The notes: a model not told the origin generated them from the sequence alone. Shown: positions 9,201-19,344, numbered from the stretch's first letter. The stretch: DNA of 64,000 bases from Oegoconia quadripuncta (GCA_949316235.1 OX438754.1:4511501-4575500), one strand, 5' to 3'. A program made the numbers and translations.

Positions 9201-9740
9201 ATTCCTAAATATAAAGAAAACGCTAGATTACTGTACACCGACACGGATTCATTCATTTATGAAATAAAAACAAACAATTTCTATGAAGACATCAAACCTG
9301 AACTTGTAAACAAATTTGATACTTCAGATTTCACCCCCAACAATATCTATAATATACCTCTAGTGAATAAAAAAGTAATCGGTTTAATGAAAGATGAAAG
9401 CAATGGATGTATTATCAAAGAATTTGTCGGTTTACGTTCTAAAATGTATGCTTATACCCTACAATGTGATGAAACCACCGACGATAAAAACAAAACTATT
9501 AAAAAAAATAAAGGCGTCTCTGCTCCAATTGTAAGAAAACTGCTCTTCCAAAATTATATAAAGTCACTTGACTTAGAAATTACTCAGTATGATAACATGT
9601 ACACATTTACTAGTGATAAGCATAATGTCTTCACTCAAGTCAAAAGGAAGAAAATTCTATCAGGCGATGATAACAAACGTTATATATTAAGTGATGGTAT
9701 AAATACCCTAGCTTGGGGACATAATAAAATTTCAAAGTAA
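6225..9740 (+). CDS. polB: Protein-primed family B DNA polymerase
   Basis: A 1171-residue replicative polymerase, a usual length for Polintons, that would copy the linear genome from a protein primer. The N-terminus has a C2H2-like finger (YECPFC then HSRTKRH). Exonuclease motifs: Exo I YADFES with D367, Exo II HNLSGYDS with D507, Exo III YLKTD with Y652 and D656. Between Exo I and II lies an HNH/endonuclease VII-like zinc module (CHIC at 454-457, DHCH at 470-473, then H483 and C486), typical of this branch. Polymerase motifs: A YLDVNNLYG with D752, B NNAIFGKT at 899-906, C YTDTDS with D1006 and D1008. All key residues are present and the frame is unbroken. It follows a 223-bp spacer and is the last gene on the right. 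Confidence 0.95.
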   Translation: MYECPFCNLTVASNELIAHSRTKRHKLLCKQDYGDYYVYVIDSAFNSRIISYRVNGSLDLNPKVYLNRIKSKVLKILKSELESHRNIKVNFELFCNYVKIDGEEVQRDLKSFNTKNICLDTSAPSSELFEEIISTIMTKCEDFQERDSGWTLEKIEFFDININKYTPLRGGSSYIPLPKWIQEKRACVNIQNNDNYCFYWSVLSALYPTKKKPNRVSSYPHYTEVFKVPENTNKSVTIKDIKRFETLNSISVNVFGVNSKCIEPLYISPKTRNQHVNLLYHTVNNVSHYSWIKNLSRLIGNQVSKHKRQTFFCDSCLMHFMSEHKKIEHIRMGCEKKRIQLPTETQKHLHFKNFQNKLSAPFVIYADFESILMPLGENEYSPNYTHKHIPSSFAYYIHCNYNDSLSKFILYRGVDCVQKFINNLQSDIEQISSHLNTNHHPIDNFEQITLNESCHICEKPLLETDHKAIDHCHLTGKIRGIVHNSCNLNYSLPDYVPVIFHNLSGYDSHLFIRELVKDGGKINCIPKNKEKYISFSKTLQVNGKNITIRFIDSFKFMSTSLEKLVNNLSPDKFQIIPRFFPSNKSTLLTRKGVFPYEYIDSWNKLEEKCLPDIKAFYSELTQTNISDKDYLHAHKVWKEFNINNLGEYSDLYLKTDVLLLTEVFENFRNICLSSYKLDPCRYLTAPSLSWDAMLQVTGITLELLTDYEMIQFIKAGIRGGISQVSKRYVKANNKFMHSFNPNEENKYIIYLDVNNLYGDAMRKYLPIDNFSWLSITDIENFNISLQQPDSQVGYFLEVDLEYPQSLHELHNDYPFCAETKSPPGAKIKKLLLSLNNKTNYIIHYMNLKQCIEAGLKCKKIHRILSFNQSPWLQPYIDLNTKKRIMATNSFEKDFYKLMNNAIFGKTIENIDKRVDVKLCNFWEDKKTNKKCKYGLNRYIALPNFHSCKVFSENFVAVQLNKTTLFYDKPIYIGFTVLELSKYVMYDFHYNYIIPKYKENARLLYTDTDSFIYEIKTNNFYEDIKPELVNKFDTSDFTPNNIYNIPLVNKKVIGLMKDESNGCIIKEFVGLRSKMYAYTLQCDETTDDKNKTIKKNKGVSAPIVRKLLFQNYIKSLDLEITQYDNMYTFTSDKHNVFTQVKRKKILSGDDNKRYILSDGINTLAWGHNKISK

Positions 9741-9907
9741 CATAAAAAATCGTTTTATTCCAACATCCCACCACGAATTATTCACACTATCTACACACAG
9801 TTGAAGGCCAACCACAACGACCAGAACCAGCCGAACATAGGCCCCGCCGCACACACAAACACCGACCAGAACCAGCACAACCAGGCCTCGACCCACCGCA
9901 AACCACA
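9741..9907. other. Non-coding C/A-rich tail after the polymerase
   Basis: About 170 bp very rich in A and C on the plus strand, leading into the tandem repeat. No gene is supported; short frames here are compositional. It probably belongs to the terminal region of the viral element. Confidence 0.4.
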
Positions 9908-10219
9908 ACCAGAAACCAACCATCACAGACCCCTCACACCATACTCACCACAGGCGCATACAGATCCAACACTTCCTTATCATATTCATCTCTCGCTCTA
10001 ACCAATCACCCACACGTGCGTCAGAAAGAGACGCACATAGTGTCCCAGAAGCCTCACCACCAACACTACGACCAGAAACCAACCACCACTGACCCCTCAC
10101 ACCATACTCACTATAGGCGCACAGAGATCTATCACTTCCTTATCATATTCACCTCTCTTTCTAACCAATCACCCACACATGCGTTAGAAAGAGACGCACA
10201 TAGTGTCCCAGAAGCCTCA
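9908..10219 (+). repeat. 163-bp-period tandem repeat (two copies) near the right end of the viral element
   Basis: Copy 1 at 9908-10056 and copy 2 at 10071-10219, about 90% alike, both running from ACCAGAAACCAACC to GTGTCCCAGAAGCCTCA. Each holds a GAAAGAGACGCACATAGTG segment. Tandem repeats are common in Polinton terminal inverted repeats, but the partner end is not in the window, so that assignment is inference. Confidence 0.8.
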
Positions 10220-10449
10220 TAAACACCCTACTTTTATCCTATATTTATTTGTCAATAAGCATAATTTCTCACTGTATAGGCACCTCTTTCATTCATAATT
10301 CCCAAAGTGTTCATTTCCTTAAAGTTGTATATATAATAGTAAACTTTTTTTATGATGTACTTAGACCCATATGCCCTCGAGTTGGGACTAACCCACGATT
10401 AAAAAATATAGGTAAACTAGACAAGAATTGATTTAAACGTGATTTAGTC

Positions 10450-11040
10450 GTTGGTGGACGACTGCTCCGCTGAACACCCAGACTGTGCCCCAGGGGTACG
10501 ACGTATAAATTCGAATGCTCCGTTGTGCCCCTTTAGTGGTTCAGAAGGGAAACTTTTGAGTCTTCGACTGTCGTGCTCGTTTTAAGTTATGAACACATGG
10601 GAGGGACAACTAAAATGAAATACTTGAAATATTTGTTAAGTATTTTATTGAAACAAACAAAACTTTCTTCCTTCATAGTTAAATTATTTTTCTACTTATA
10701 AATTAATGTGTCTCTAATTTGTTATTCTTACGAAAAATTTATTTGTATTTTTTGTTAATTTCGGTGACTAATAAATGGCTCATATCTGTGATACTATAAC
10801 TTATTTGAAGTACTCTTCAGAGTCGAGTCACAGAATAATTAATAGTACTAAAGGTAGTCGAGTGCAAATAAAATGGTCAACATGTGTTCCATCCTTTGTA
10901 GGGGTAAAGTGGACCCATAAATATAATGGCATAACATGTGCTCCACCAAATCACCAAAGGAGCACTACAGATCATACAAAATTTACCCATTCTACCACCA
11001 GGGGCACACTTTGGGTGTTCAGCGGAGCAGTCGTCCGTTG
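10450..11040. mobile_element. Non-autonomous DNA transposon with ~45-bp terminal inverted repeats
   Basis: The left end GACGACTGCTCCGCTGAACA (about 10,458) is matched in inverse by TGTTCAGCGGAGCAGTCGTC near 11,017-11,036, and the match continues inward for about 45 bp (AGACTGTGCCCC against AAAGTGTGCCCC). The ~590-bp interior has no convincing coding frame. The transposon family is not identified. It lies between the viral element and the first FLYWCH exon. Confidence 0.65.
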
Positions 11041-11635
11041 GTGCAAGTGGGTCGTAGGTTCGTCTTAAAGCATTGTCAAGATTGTGAATGAACTGTTTAA
11101 ATCCACAACAGTATCTCAAGTGTCAACTTAAGTCCATCTCAATATTCATTTTATTAATACGAGACTTAATTATAACTCTTTTAAAAAATAACCCTTACTC
11201 CCTAAATATTACCTAACGGCGCCTCTGTTGGCTGTTCCTTAAGTATTTCAACTGTTGATATTAAAATAGCCTTTATTCCGGTACTCGTAAGATTCGGTTT
11301 TATTTGTATTATGTAAGAACACCCAACGGTGGCGCCATATGTCTTTAGCTGAGTCTCAGATTTCCAAAAAAGGAGATCTACTATATATTGTTTTGTGTAA
11401 CGTATTCTGCGATATCTTAGACATCTGTGAACCGATTTCAATAATTTATCTTTTATTTGAAAGAGTGGTGACGATCTGACAATGCACTCCGACGATGGAG
11501 ACCGGAATCTGACTGAAGTCGGTTGTTTTGTAAATTTTTGCCGGTACAATTATTTACTCCATTATTTTCAATAAGTATAGTTTTGAAATTGATATGTACA
11601 TTTTTCTGACAAATATGCAAATTTTCTTTCGACAG

Positions 11636-11874
11636 GCGAGGCAGTTCTTGAAATAACTACAGTAATGGGAAAGAATTACTTGATGTACCGTGGATATACT
11701 TACCACAAGCAGGCGAGGAATCGTTGGCGGTGCACAAGCGGCTGCAAAGCGTTCTTGGTGATATCCAAATGTGGCACAATGGTTATCAAGGCTGTCCACG
11801 AGCACAACCATCCAATGCCAAAATACCACGTCACTCCTCAGGGGAAATATTTAAAACTTCCTAATTCCTCCTAA
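11636..11874 (+). CDS. mod(mdg4): FLYWCH terminal exon 1 (group A)
   Basis: The acceptor is tttctttcgacag ending at 11,635. The exon adds 78 residues after the split codon (which would read Gly if the upstream exon ends in G). FLYWCH landmarks are YLMYRGYTY, WRCTSGCKAF and the HEHNHP metal-binding pair. The ATG at 11,665 is internal and lies within the domain lead-in, so it is not taken as a start. It is most like exon 2, sharing MYRGYT, WRCT and HEHNH. A MITE copy begins 36 bp after the stop, so the 3' untranslated region has been invaded. Confidence 0.85.
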
Positions 11875-11909
11875 TAGCTGAACGGCTTTGTTTTTATTTG
11901 TATATATTA

Positions 11910-12323
11910 GTCGTTACCTATGAAATTGGCATTTTGTATGAAGAATTTCATTAAGACTGTTTTCTCCATACAAACATTTTTGATTTTTTTTTGGGAACGG
12001 CAAATCCAAATCTAGCTTAACTTTGTGTGTATTATCGGATAATATTAAGTTAAGTATAGGCATCGTTAATTTTTAAATGTAACCGCTTTATAAAACTTTC
12101 AGCGAATCTAAGAAATGATTATGGGAAGCACATGAAAAGACCTCTGTTCAAATTTTTTTTATTATGTGATTTAGCCCAGAAATTAAAAAATATTTCATGT
12201 GAAACCTTGAAATAATATTCCATTTTCCAAATAAAAAACAAATTTGGATATAGCTTTGAAAATCGCAGGAATTGGTACATATGATTAACGAAGAAAAAAA
12301 ACTCCAATTTCATAGGTAAAGAC
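11910..12323 (+). mobile_element. MITE family M1, copy 1
   Basis: About 414 bp bounded by inverted ends GTCGTTACCTATGAAATTGG and CCAATTTCATAGGTAAAGAC. It is nearly identical inside to copies at 21,598-21,997 and (inverted) 26,829-27,217. It is flanked by TA-rich sequence, which could be a TA target as in Tc1/mariner elements. There is no coding capacity. Confidence 0.85.
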
Positions 12324-12499
12324 TCAATTATATATATATATATATATTTTAATGGTCATCGACTACAGAGCCCATAGACCCTGTTATACTGTTGCCGATA
12401 TATCGATACTTCGGAACGTGACAATACTATTCATTGAGTGAAATACTATCGATAGTCTTGCTGCTCACAAATTAGAAACTATCGATAGTACTTAAGTTG

Positions 12500-12728
12500 G
12501 TGGTAGGGCATTTTAAATGTCCGCCTGGCTAGCTACCACCATTTTATCTAAATCTGCCGCAAAGCAGCAATGTTAAAAGCATTGTTGTGTTCCGGTTGTC
12601 AAAGATAAGATAGCCAGTCCCCCAAACGTGTTGGGGTTTCCGGGTCGCATCCACCTTCGACCTCATCTTCACTTAACATCAGGTGTGATTGAGGTCAAGC
12701 ACAAATCCGTTGTGCTTTAAAAAAAAAT
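12500..12728 (+). mobile_element. SINE family S1, 5'-truncated copy
   Basis: Matches the body of the S1 copies at 25,660, 37,277 and 39,952 (GTCCGCCTGGCTAGCTACCA through TAACATCAGGTGTGATTGAG) and ends in an A run. The tRNA-like head is missing. Confidence 0.8.
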
Positions 12729-12857
12729 ACTATCGAAATACACCCCTATTAATAGTGCAGATCTATCGATACTATCGAAGTTCTGTAATCCAATACTATC
12801 GATAGTATAGCCACTGTTGGTGTCCTTATTATCGATACTGTTGCTGTATATTAATAG

Positions 12858-12908
12858 TATTGACGTGAACCACATTCGTAACTAGTACGAATGTGGTTCA
12901 CGTCAATA
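12858..12908. repeat. Perfect 23-bp-arm palindrome
   Basis: Arms at 12,858-12,880 and 12,886-12,908 (ATTGACGTGAACCACATTCG and its complement) with the 5-base loop ACTAG. No mismatches. Confidence 0.9.
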
Positions 12909-15017
12909 TCGACTATTACTATCGACAGTAAAACTATCGATCGTTCGGCAACACTACTCTGTGTGTATCGCTTTATGTTTCTTCATAGTGTAGGTAATCG
13001 CTATATTCCCAATTCACGTTTACCGCCTTATCGGCTGCATCAGTGTCACTAACCGTCTTTAGGGTCAGTCTTATAAACCTCGTCATCGCTGGTTGTTGAT
13101 TATTCGGCTATTGTTTTCTGGAGCTTCACCCCGGAGTTACAGAAGCTCTGTCTATTATTTAGCCAGTATCGAAGGCTGTTATAAAGTGCATATAACATCA
13201 GTGACGGACAACAAAGAGAGCCGAGAGAAACGCTGCCAGGCCTTGAAGAACTCGAGAGTCTAAGACGTGATCGTAGCTTCCCTTGCTGCAGTCCTTTTGG
13301 GAACAAAGGTCAGACGTTACTCTCACTTTCTTAAAACCTACCAGTTGCCCAGTATAACCTAGTTAGGTTAGGCTATATAGCTTAGCTGCCGCCTCCAAAG
13401 ACTCCTAATAACATGCGAGGAGCATCCTGTCAACATGTCAGGATAATAGTTATTCGAATCAGTTATTGAGTAGTGCCAGCACTGTAATTGGCAAGTAATA
13501 ACAACCTTGTTATGGCTCATCGGAATGCAATATCCTGCCCAGCCTCCCTCATACTTCAGCAAGTTGCCAAAATTAAATCAGTACTGTAAGGCGTGTATGG
13601 ATTTTGTGAACGACGTGCACTGGACGCTTTGTATGTGATGAATTGATTTCAAATCATTCAATGGTTTTTTATTTAAAAGGTCGAGCACAACCATGTGAAG
13701 CCCATGTATCAGTTGGGTGGGCTATTGATTAATCCTGCACAAAGCTTTTAATTTTGAAGTATTTGTAAATTTAAAGGCAGGTTATCCGACTGCGATCCAT
13801 CTCGTTAGATGAGTTAGCAATTAGCTTTCCTGTTCGCGTACGGGCGATATCGAAAAATCATATTTTAGTAAAATTTTGTCTTCGTGAATTCATCTACTGT
13901 TATGGTTTTTCTACATAATTTTGTTTACAATTCAAATAAAATCATATTTAAGTACCAGATGGATCCAGTTTGGTATTTTTTTTCTATCAAGGAAACTAAA
14001 ACAAACTGTGTTTTTACTAGATCATATTAATAAATGTGATTTCCATATAAAATTGGTTAAAAATATACATAAATGGAATAACCTGTCCTTAATTTTAATA
14101 ATTATAGTAATTAAAGTATCTTAGTATCCTATCCTTGAGTATAGGTTACCTTTATCGTTTTAAAGTTTTTAAATCTTCCCCGGAAGATGAAAGAACTGCT
14201 AAGATTGCAGTAAGGAGTTTTTAGCAATTAGTCCTTAGACTAGTTTTAAAAATTTATCGATATATATAGTGTATAATGTCTTGTGATCGACCGTACAAAA
14301 ATATATAGAAAAAGTGTATTTGTTTAGTTTTTTTAACGTAAAATTGTACTTGATTGATCAGGGATTTAAATATACATTCCATTAATTTTAGAAATTCTGT
14401 ACTTTTGTTTGTTCCTTTATGTAGGTTACTACATAGTTAATTACCTATTGTTCCTTATTTTTCTATTATGTTTAGTGATGTAATGATTTTATTTCTTATT
14501 GTCTGTATGTTTTTTCAAATTCATTTTGTCATTATTGATGATGTTAATTTAGGTATAATTTTTCAGTTTTCATTTTTGCGAGCGCTATGGATAATTAAGA
14601 TCACCTACCTTTAGGTATCTTTACATGAGGTGACAGATTGCTGTAAAATTTTTTAAGATCCTTATAGCTGCGATTTACTGCTAAAATATATGTAAACATT
14701 ATATTCTCTTCATATTGTTTTTTACTTGCCGTGGTTAGCGTAATTTTACTTACCTATCCGTAGCATACTTGATGAGGAAAGACTTTCGATTTGAAGCTAA
14801 GAGGAAATGCCAAAGGCCACAATACGTTCAGAACAGGGGGATGGTCGGATACTGCAGATATTGTTGATGAGTTGGTGGTTTCCCGCAATAGGATTGAACT
14901 AATCCGTTCTAAACGAACTGAATGTGGCTAAATAAGTTTTCTATAAAAGTTATCAGTTACTGGAGACGAGATGATGTATATGTCGCAGATAGATGGTTAA
15001 ATTAGACGTAATACAAA
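12909..15017. other. Intron-like AT-rich sequence, no gene seen
   Basis: About 2.1 kb with stops in all frames and no FLYWCH signature. I find no clear SINE or MITE, though parts may be decayed repeats. Confidence 0.5.
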
Positions 15018-15150
15018 TATCTTTGCATATACTGCGCCATCTAGTCCCACACTAAGCAAGTAGGCTTCTGTTATGGTTAATAAACTTTTTAATATGTAAA
15101 TAAATTTTTAATTTGTCTGTATTCATCATACAAACATATGGCGTACATTT
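15018..15150 (-). mobile_element. SINE family S2, partial copy
   Basis: Shares GCGCCATCTAGTCCCACACT and the GTATTCATCATACAAACATA segment with the fuller S2 copies at 33,155 and 52,168. The tRNA-like head is missing. Confidence 0.6.
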
Positions 15151-15442
15151 CCTACATTATAAGAAACTTATCTATCTTAACATCTAAGTCATCTGTAAAA
15201 GCTGAAATATTCGACACACAAAACGATCTGCCCAAAAAGTCTGTTTGAATTTAATCGCTAATTTATCCATCTGCCTACGATTTGTACAGCACTGAAATAT
15301 TACGTAATTTTCATATCTCATTTAGAAATTATATTAAGTTTATTTTTTCTAAAGTAAATTTCGCCCCATTATATATCACTAATTATAGCTTCTTATTGTT
15401 GTCTTATTTTAATGTATTACAATAATCTATGTCTTATTACAG

Positions 15443-15678
15443 ATGAATTAAAACTAGTAACATTTACAAATGGTAAAAAGTACTACATGTATCGCGGGTA
15501 TACCTTCTACTCAGAGTATAAGACAAGATGGCGGTGCACAAGAAGGTGTAAGGCGTACCTGCGTCTAACAGAGGACGGTCATCTTATAAAGGCGTTTCAC
15601 GAACATAACCATGCCCCTTTTAGTTACTACATCAATAAGGATGGGACGTACATGAAAATCAACATAATTGTACCTTAA
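15443..15678 (+). CDS. mod(mdg4): FLYWCH terminal exon 2 (group A)
   Basis: The acceptor cttattacag ends at 15,442. Two bases (AT) complete the split codon, then 77 residues run to a TAA. Landmarks are YYMYRGYTF, WRCTRRCKAY and HEHNHAP. An ATG at 15,412 is in frame but lies in the presumed intron upstream of the polypyrimidine tract, so it is not accepted as a start. The closest relative is exon 1, 3.8 kb upstream, indicating a local duplication. Confidence 0.85.
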
Positions 15679-17075
15679 GGTTGCAGTTTAACGCGTAGAT
15701 ATAAGGACTATTTATTTATTTATTGTTGTAATTAATCATTCGATTGTGTAACTTTATTCGAGTAGGTATGTGTATACTAAAATTTTCAAGAATCTTACTC
15801 ATCAGGAAGCAGTATTTACAGCATGTAAGTAAAATTAATAATAGTTATTTACTGTATCGTTCAGAAATTGGCAAAACGAAGCATTTATGGAATCGCCTCG
15901 GTGTCTGTTCTTCTGTCACCCATTTTTTGCAGAAACTGTTTGACGGTTAATGATAAAATATGGCATATTTATCGGAGTGAGATCCCGAATTACACTTCTC
16001 CGAAAAACGATTCTTGGAATGCCGAGTACATTTCGAAGTTTGTTTTCAAATCAAAATCAAAATATTTTTTATTATGGGATAAAATTATCACTTGAAAACG
16101 TCATAAATTAATATTAAATTTAAATTTACTGCTCATTCACAAAGCTGACTCCCCAGAGAAGAACGAGCAAGAAACTCAAGGGTTGCTCTTTTTAAATACA
16201 TTATGGGTTACAATTTGCGGTTTGAAATTAGTTTGCGGTTTGACAATTTTTATTTAAAATGTCATACATTTGCAAACTCTGTAATGTATTCGGCGTTCGG
16301 AGAAGTATATTTCTGTGTATCATTCCAATGTGTTGTGTACAGTACACAACACGCTCTGTTAGATAAGCATTTAACATAAGTGTAGGGTATCTTTACTCAC
16401 GGAGTACGGGTGGCTGCCTCGGCCTGTTACCTACATTATGATGTAGTCCCAAGGTACTACTATTGTATAAGATTTTTATAACGAAAACGCTTTTATTGTA
16501 GTGTTTTTTGTATAAATATTATAACCTATTTATATATTTCAGGTGACGCCCATAAAAATATTTATGTCGTAGGTAGATCGTTGAATTAGATATGCAATTG
16601 AATGCCTAGGTGGATCGTACTTTTCAATTTTATAGAAAACAGTGCTGCTCATAACAGATCGGTCAGATTGTGTTTGGTTCCTTCTGATACCATAGGGGAA
16701 CATAGTGGGGCTCACTTCTGGGCAGCGGCAATTTCCTATATCTGCGGCCAATTAAACAATCTGCCTTCGGCATAATATACGCCGTGGGTCCAGGCCCAAG
16801 TAACTGAAAGATTATAGCCATCTTTTAATAATTATAAAATATTTATTATCTTACCACACAGACATAGGTAGATTGATTAAGTAGTAATGTTAGGTAAATA
16901 CAAAGAGAAATTCCTTTGTGAGAGACTGGAGTCTGAAAAAGGTTCGAAACCTCTACAGATCTCCAGATTAATTTTGACGAAAAACCTCATGTACTATATT
17001 TTAAATTGGACCCATGTTCATATAACCTTTTTAGTTGTGCCCACGGTGTACGTAAAGTAAAAATGTAAGTATCCT
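15679..17075. other. AT-rich spacer, no gene seen
   Basis: No splice-acceptor/FLYWCH combination and no recognised element. Short frames near 15,744-16,095 and 16,539-16,751 have no family features. Confidence 0.45.
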
Positions 17076-17720
17076 AATAAATATTGAAAATACAAAGATT
17101 CACGGTTCTTTTTGTTGTTCTGGTGTCTCTCATCAGTCTTCCTAGGAATTGCTGGAAAACCACGCCTTTCGGCAAGATGTTACGAGTAGGTGGCCAGCTG
17201 TTGAAATGCCTTTGAAATGGACGTTTTCCTGGACGAATGGAATGGACGAATTCCTTACGTAGTATAGTAGTAGTCAGCATTCTTTGGACTTGAGTACTGG
17301 GATTTGAGCTGTGGTAGGCAGTAATCGCGTCGAGGAGGTAAGTGGTGCAATAACATTTGCCGTGGCCACGATGACATGTCGACGTTTATTGACCCTTTTT
17401 TTTCGGTGAATTGCATTACGCATACCGCTCGCCTGGGGGTTGGCGAGACGGGATGTGTCTCTCTGTCGGTATACTCACTAAAACCCCGGGACGACTTTCC
17501 TCGGCAGTAGGGAGGACCTGGGTACGCATAGGCGGCTTCCAGGTCCTCCCTCCCCTTCCTGCCCCTCCTCACAAGAGGAGGCCCATAGGGCTGCTAACTT
17601 CACACTGTGATCCGCGAGCGGTGTGAAGCACGACAAGACCGGTTACGACGACACCCCCAGGTGCGACTGGGTCATCCTCTCCCAGGTCTCGTCCGACAAC
17701 TACATCTCCCCGATGTTTAC
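17075..17720. repeat. GC-rich block of unknown origin, possibly retrotransposon-derived
   Basis: GC content rises sharply against the flanks. The sequence includes an imperfect inverted pair (GGGAGGACCTGGGTACGC and CCAGGTCCTCCCTCCC near 17,510-17,555). Frames are broken, no protein family is recognised, and the edges are vague. Confidence 0.35.
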
Positions 17721-17766
17721 TGGCCTATACAACGCATTCAAAACATTTTCCTTTAAACCTCACAAT

Positions 17767-17905
17767 GGTGTCGATTCGGATGTACACCAACTAAACTAAA
17801 ACCAATTTTAAAGTAGTACTGTCCTTTCTCTCTGGAACAGTACGATGCGACGGCACCACTCTAAAACTGGTTTTAGTTTAGTTGGTGTACATCCGAATCG
17901 ACACC
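17767..17905. mobile_element. Hairpin MITE family M2, copy 1
   Basis: A 139-bp element whose ends GGTGTCGATTCGGATGTACA and TGTACATCCGAATCGACACC are perfect inverses, continuing for about 40 bp per arm. A second copy lies at 22,257-22,405. It ends 48 bp before the acceptor of exon 3, close to the expected branch-point region. Confidence 0.9.
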
Positions 17906-17953
17906 ACTGTTTCTGTTTGAACGTAAAATGCTAACTATGATTTTCTTTTTCAG

Positions 17954-18213
17954 TAATATCAGAAATAACTATGGCGAATGGTAAAAAGGTTTTTAAACAC
18001 AGGAATTACACATACCGTTATCACATCCCCTCGCTGAATGGAGCGCGATTGAGGTGTTCTGTTGGCGCTTGCAAGGCCTACATCGTTGTGACGTCAGATA
18101 ATAGGGTGGTTAAAGATGTAACAAAACACAGCCATCCTCCTTATTTTCATATTAAGTTGAAAAATGGTACATACATTAGATCTGCTCGCGGACATCTATT
18201 GGACTTGATATAG
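17954..18213 (+). CDS. mod(mdg4): FLYWCH terminal exon 3 (group B)
   Basis: The acceptor tttctttttcag ends at 17,953. TA completes the split codon and 85 residues follow. Landmarks are FKHRNYTY, RLRCSVGACKAY and KHSHPP. The tryptophan that gives the FLYWCH family its W is leucine here, as in related exons 4 and 5, which carry V and L, and the zinc-ligand pattern C-x4-C then H-x-H is kept. The tail after the finger is basic (KLKNGTYIRSARGH). The ATG at 17,971 is internal. Confidence 0.83.
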
Positions 18214-18624
18214 CAAGTTCCTCAAATTGTACGAAAACTGTGCGTGCATATTATCGAATGCCGTTATACTATGGACAAACATGTACAGAATGAGTTTTTT
18301 TACCGTAAGGAAAATATAGAGCATTCGATCGGAATTGTAACGTAGTTGGGGCGCTGGATTAATCAAACTTTTTTTCACACTTCACTATTAGGTTTAGGTA
18401 TTGAAAAGTAGATATTAAGGTAATTACACAGATCGACTAGGTTTTACTATTTTTAAGTATAGAAAGATGTGGAGGCTGTGCTCGCATGTTGAACGACCGA
18501 ATGCAAGAGAGTGAGAGAAATAGAGTGCGACAGAGAACGCACATTTAGATATATTCTAAACACATAGGTAATTCTTTTATTTTTTCAAAACCATCATCGA
18601 ATAAAGCGTTGTAGCCTAGTCCAC

Positions 18625-18793
18625 ATAATTACGAGTACGACATTGGAACCATCAAGAAACGAGCCTACACCTTCCTCAAAGGCCGGCAACGCATCTGTGA
18701 CCCTTTTGGTGTTGCGGGTGTCCATGGACGGCGGTGATTGCTTTCCATCAGGTGACCCGCATGCTCGTTTGCCGCCCTCTCATATAAAAAAAA
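18625..18793 (+). mobile_element. Retroelement 3' end with A tail
   Basis: Contains GCCGGCAACGCATCTGTGAC, then CATCAGGTGACCCGCATGCT and CGTTTGCCGCCCTCTCAT before an A run. This is a tail I recognise from many lepidopteran repeats. An inverted copy lies at 40,817-40,925. Confidence 0.7.
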
Positions 18794-19344
18794 AAATTAC
18801 ATTATTAAATGAAATAAATAAAGCAAAACTTGGAGAAAATATGAGTACAAATAAATTCGTTGCGGTCGTAATCGTCTCGTTAGTCGCAAATCAAGCGTAC
18901 GGCAATGATGGTCATGAGAAAAAATGAAACTACCTACGTCAAATATTTTATATGTTTCCATACGGTAAAAAAAACCTAATCCGGTATAACATATTCCACA
19001 GTCACACATATAACTTATGTGTGTGTGACTGTGGAAAAGAAAACTAAAAATGTAAAAAAAATGAGGTTATGTACTCAAGGAAATGACAGGACTGAAATGT
19101 AATACCGTCCTTTTCAATAAAACAATCTCAATGTCGACGTGAACGTCAGATGATACTTGAGATACATTTGCGTATTTAAACAGTATCATAACAAAAATTA
19201 TATTGAGAGCGAGTCTCTATTAATACGGGCTTAAGTAAAAAAACAAGGTTATACCTACCAGCCTAAATTTAGTTTTAAGAGCTTAAGGAAATCGGCGAAC
19301 AATTTTGAAGGCGTATAAAATTTGAAATTTTTAATAATAATTAA

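Larger units (their letters stand above)
1..10230. mobile_element. Endogenous Maverick/Polinton-type (adintovirus-like) element, left end outside window
   Basis: A packed set of nine virus-like genes with short AT-rich spacers and no introns, unlike the flanking DNA. Seen: packaging ATPase, phospholipase A2-domain protein, adenain-like protease, two capsid-like proteins and protein-primed DNA polymerase B. This combination is the hallmark of Polintons/Mavericks and adintoviruses. Two genes read left and seven read right from a divergent promoter region near 1430-1511. The right limit is uncertain: coding ends at 9740 and a tandem repeat ends near 10,219. No integrase or matching terminal repeat is visible, so the element continues past position 1 or lacks them. 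Confidence 0.9.
12395..12960. repeat. Cluster of TATCGATA palindromes, split by a SINE
   Basis: Six exact TATCGATA sites lie at 12,401, 12,447, 12,480, 12,764, 12,797 and 12,830, with several ATCGA half sites around them. In Drosophila TATCGATA is the DREF site and clustered CGATA binds the insulator protein BEAF-32. The cluster may equally be a repeat family, since a smaller one occurs at 20,617-20,820. A SINE sits in the middle (12,500-12,728). Confidence 0.6.

Noticed and set aside
9801..10222. Two short plus-strand frames rich in His, Gln and Pro
   Set aside because: They come from the C/A-biased tandem repeat region; the second copy does not keep the frame.
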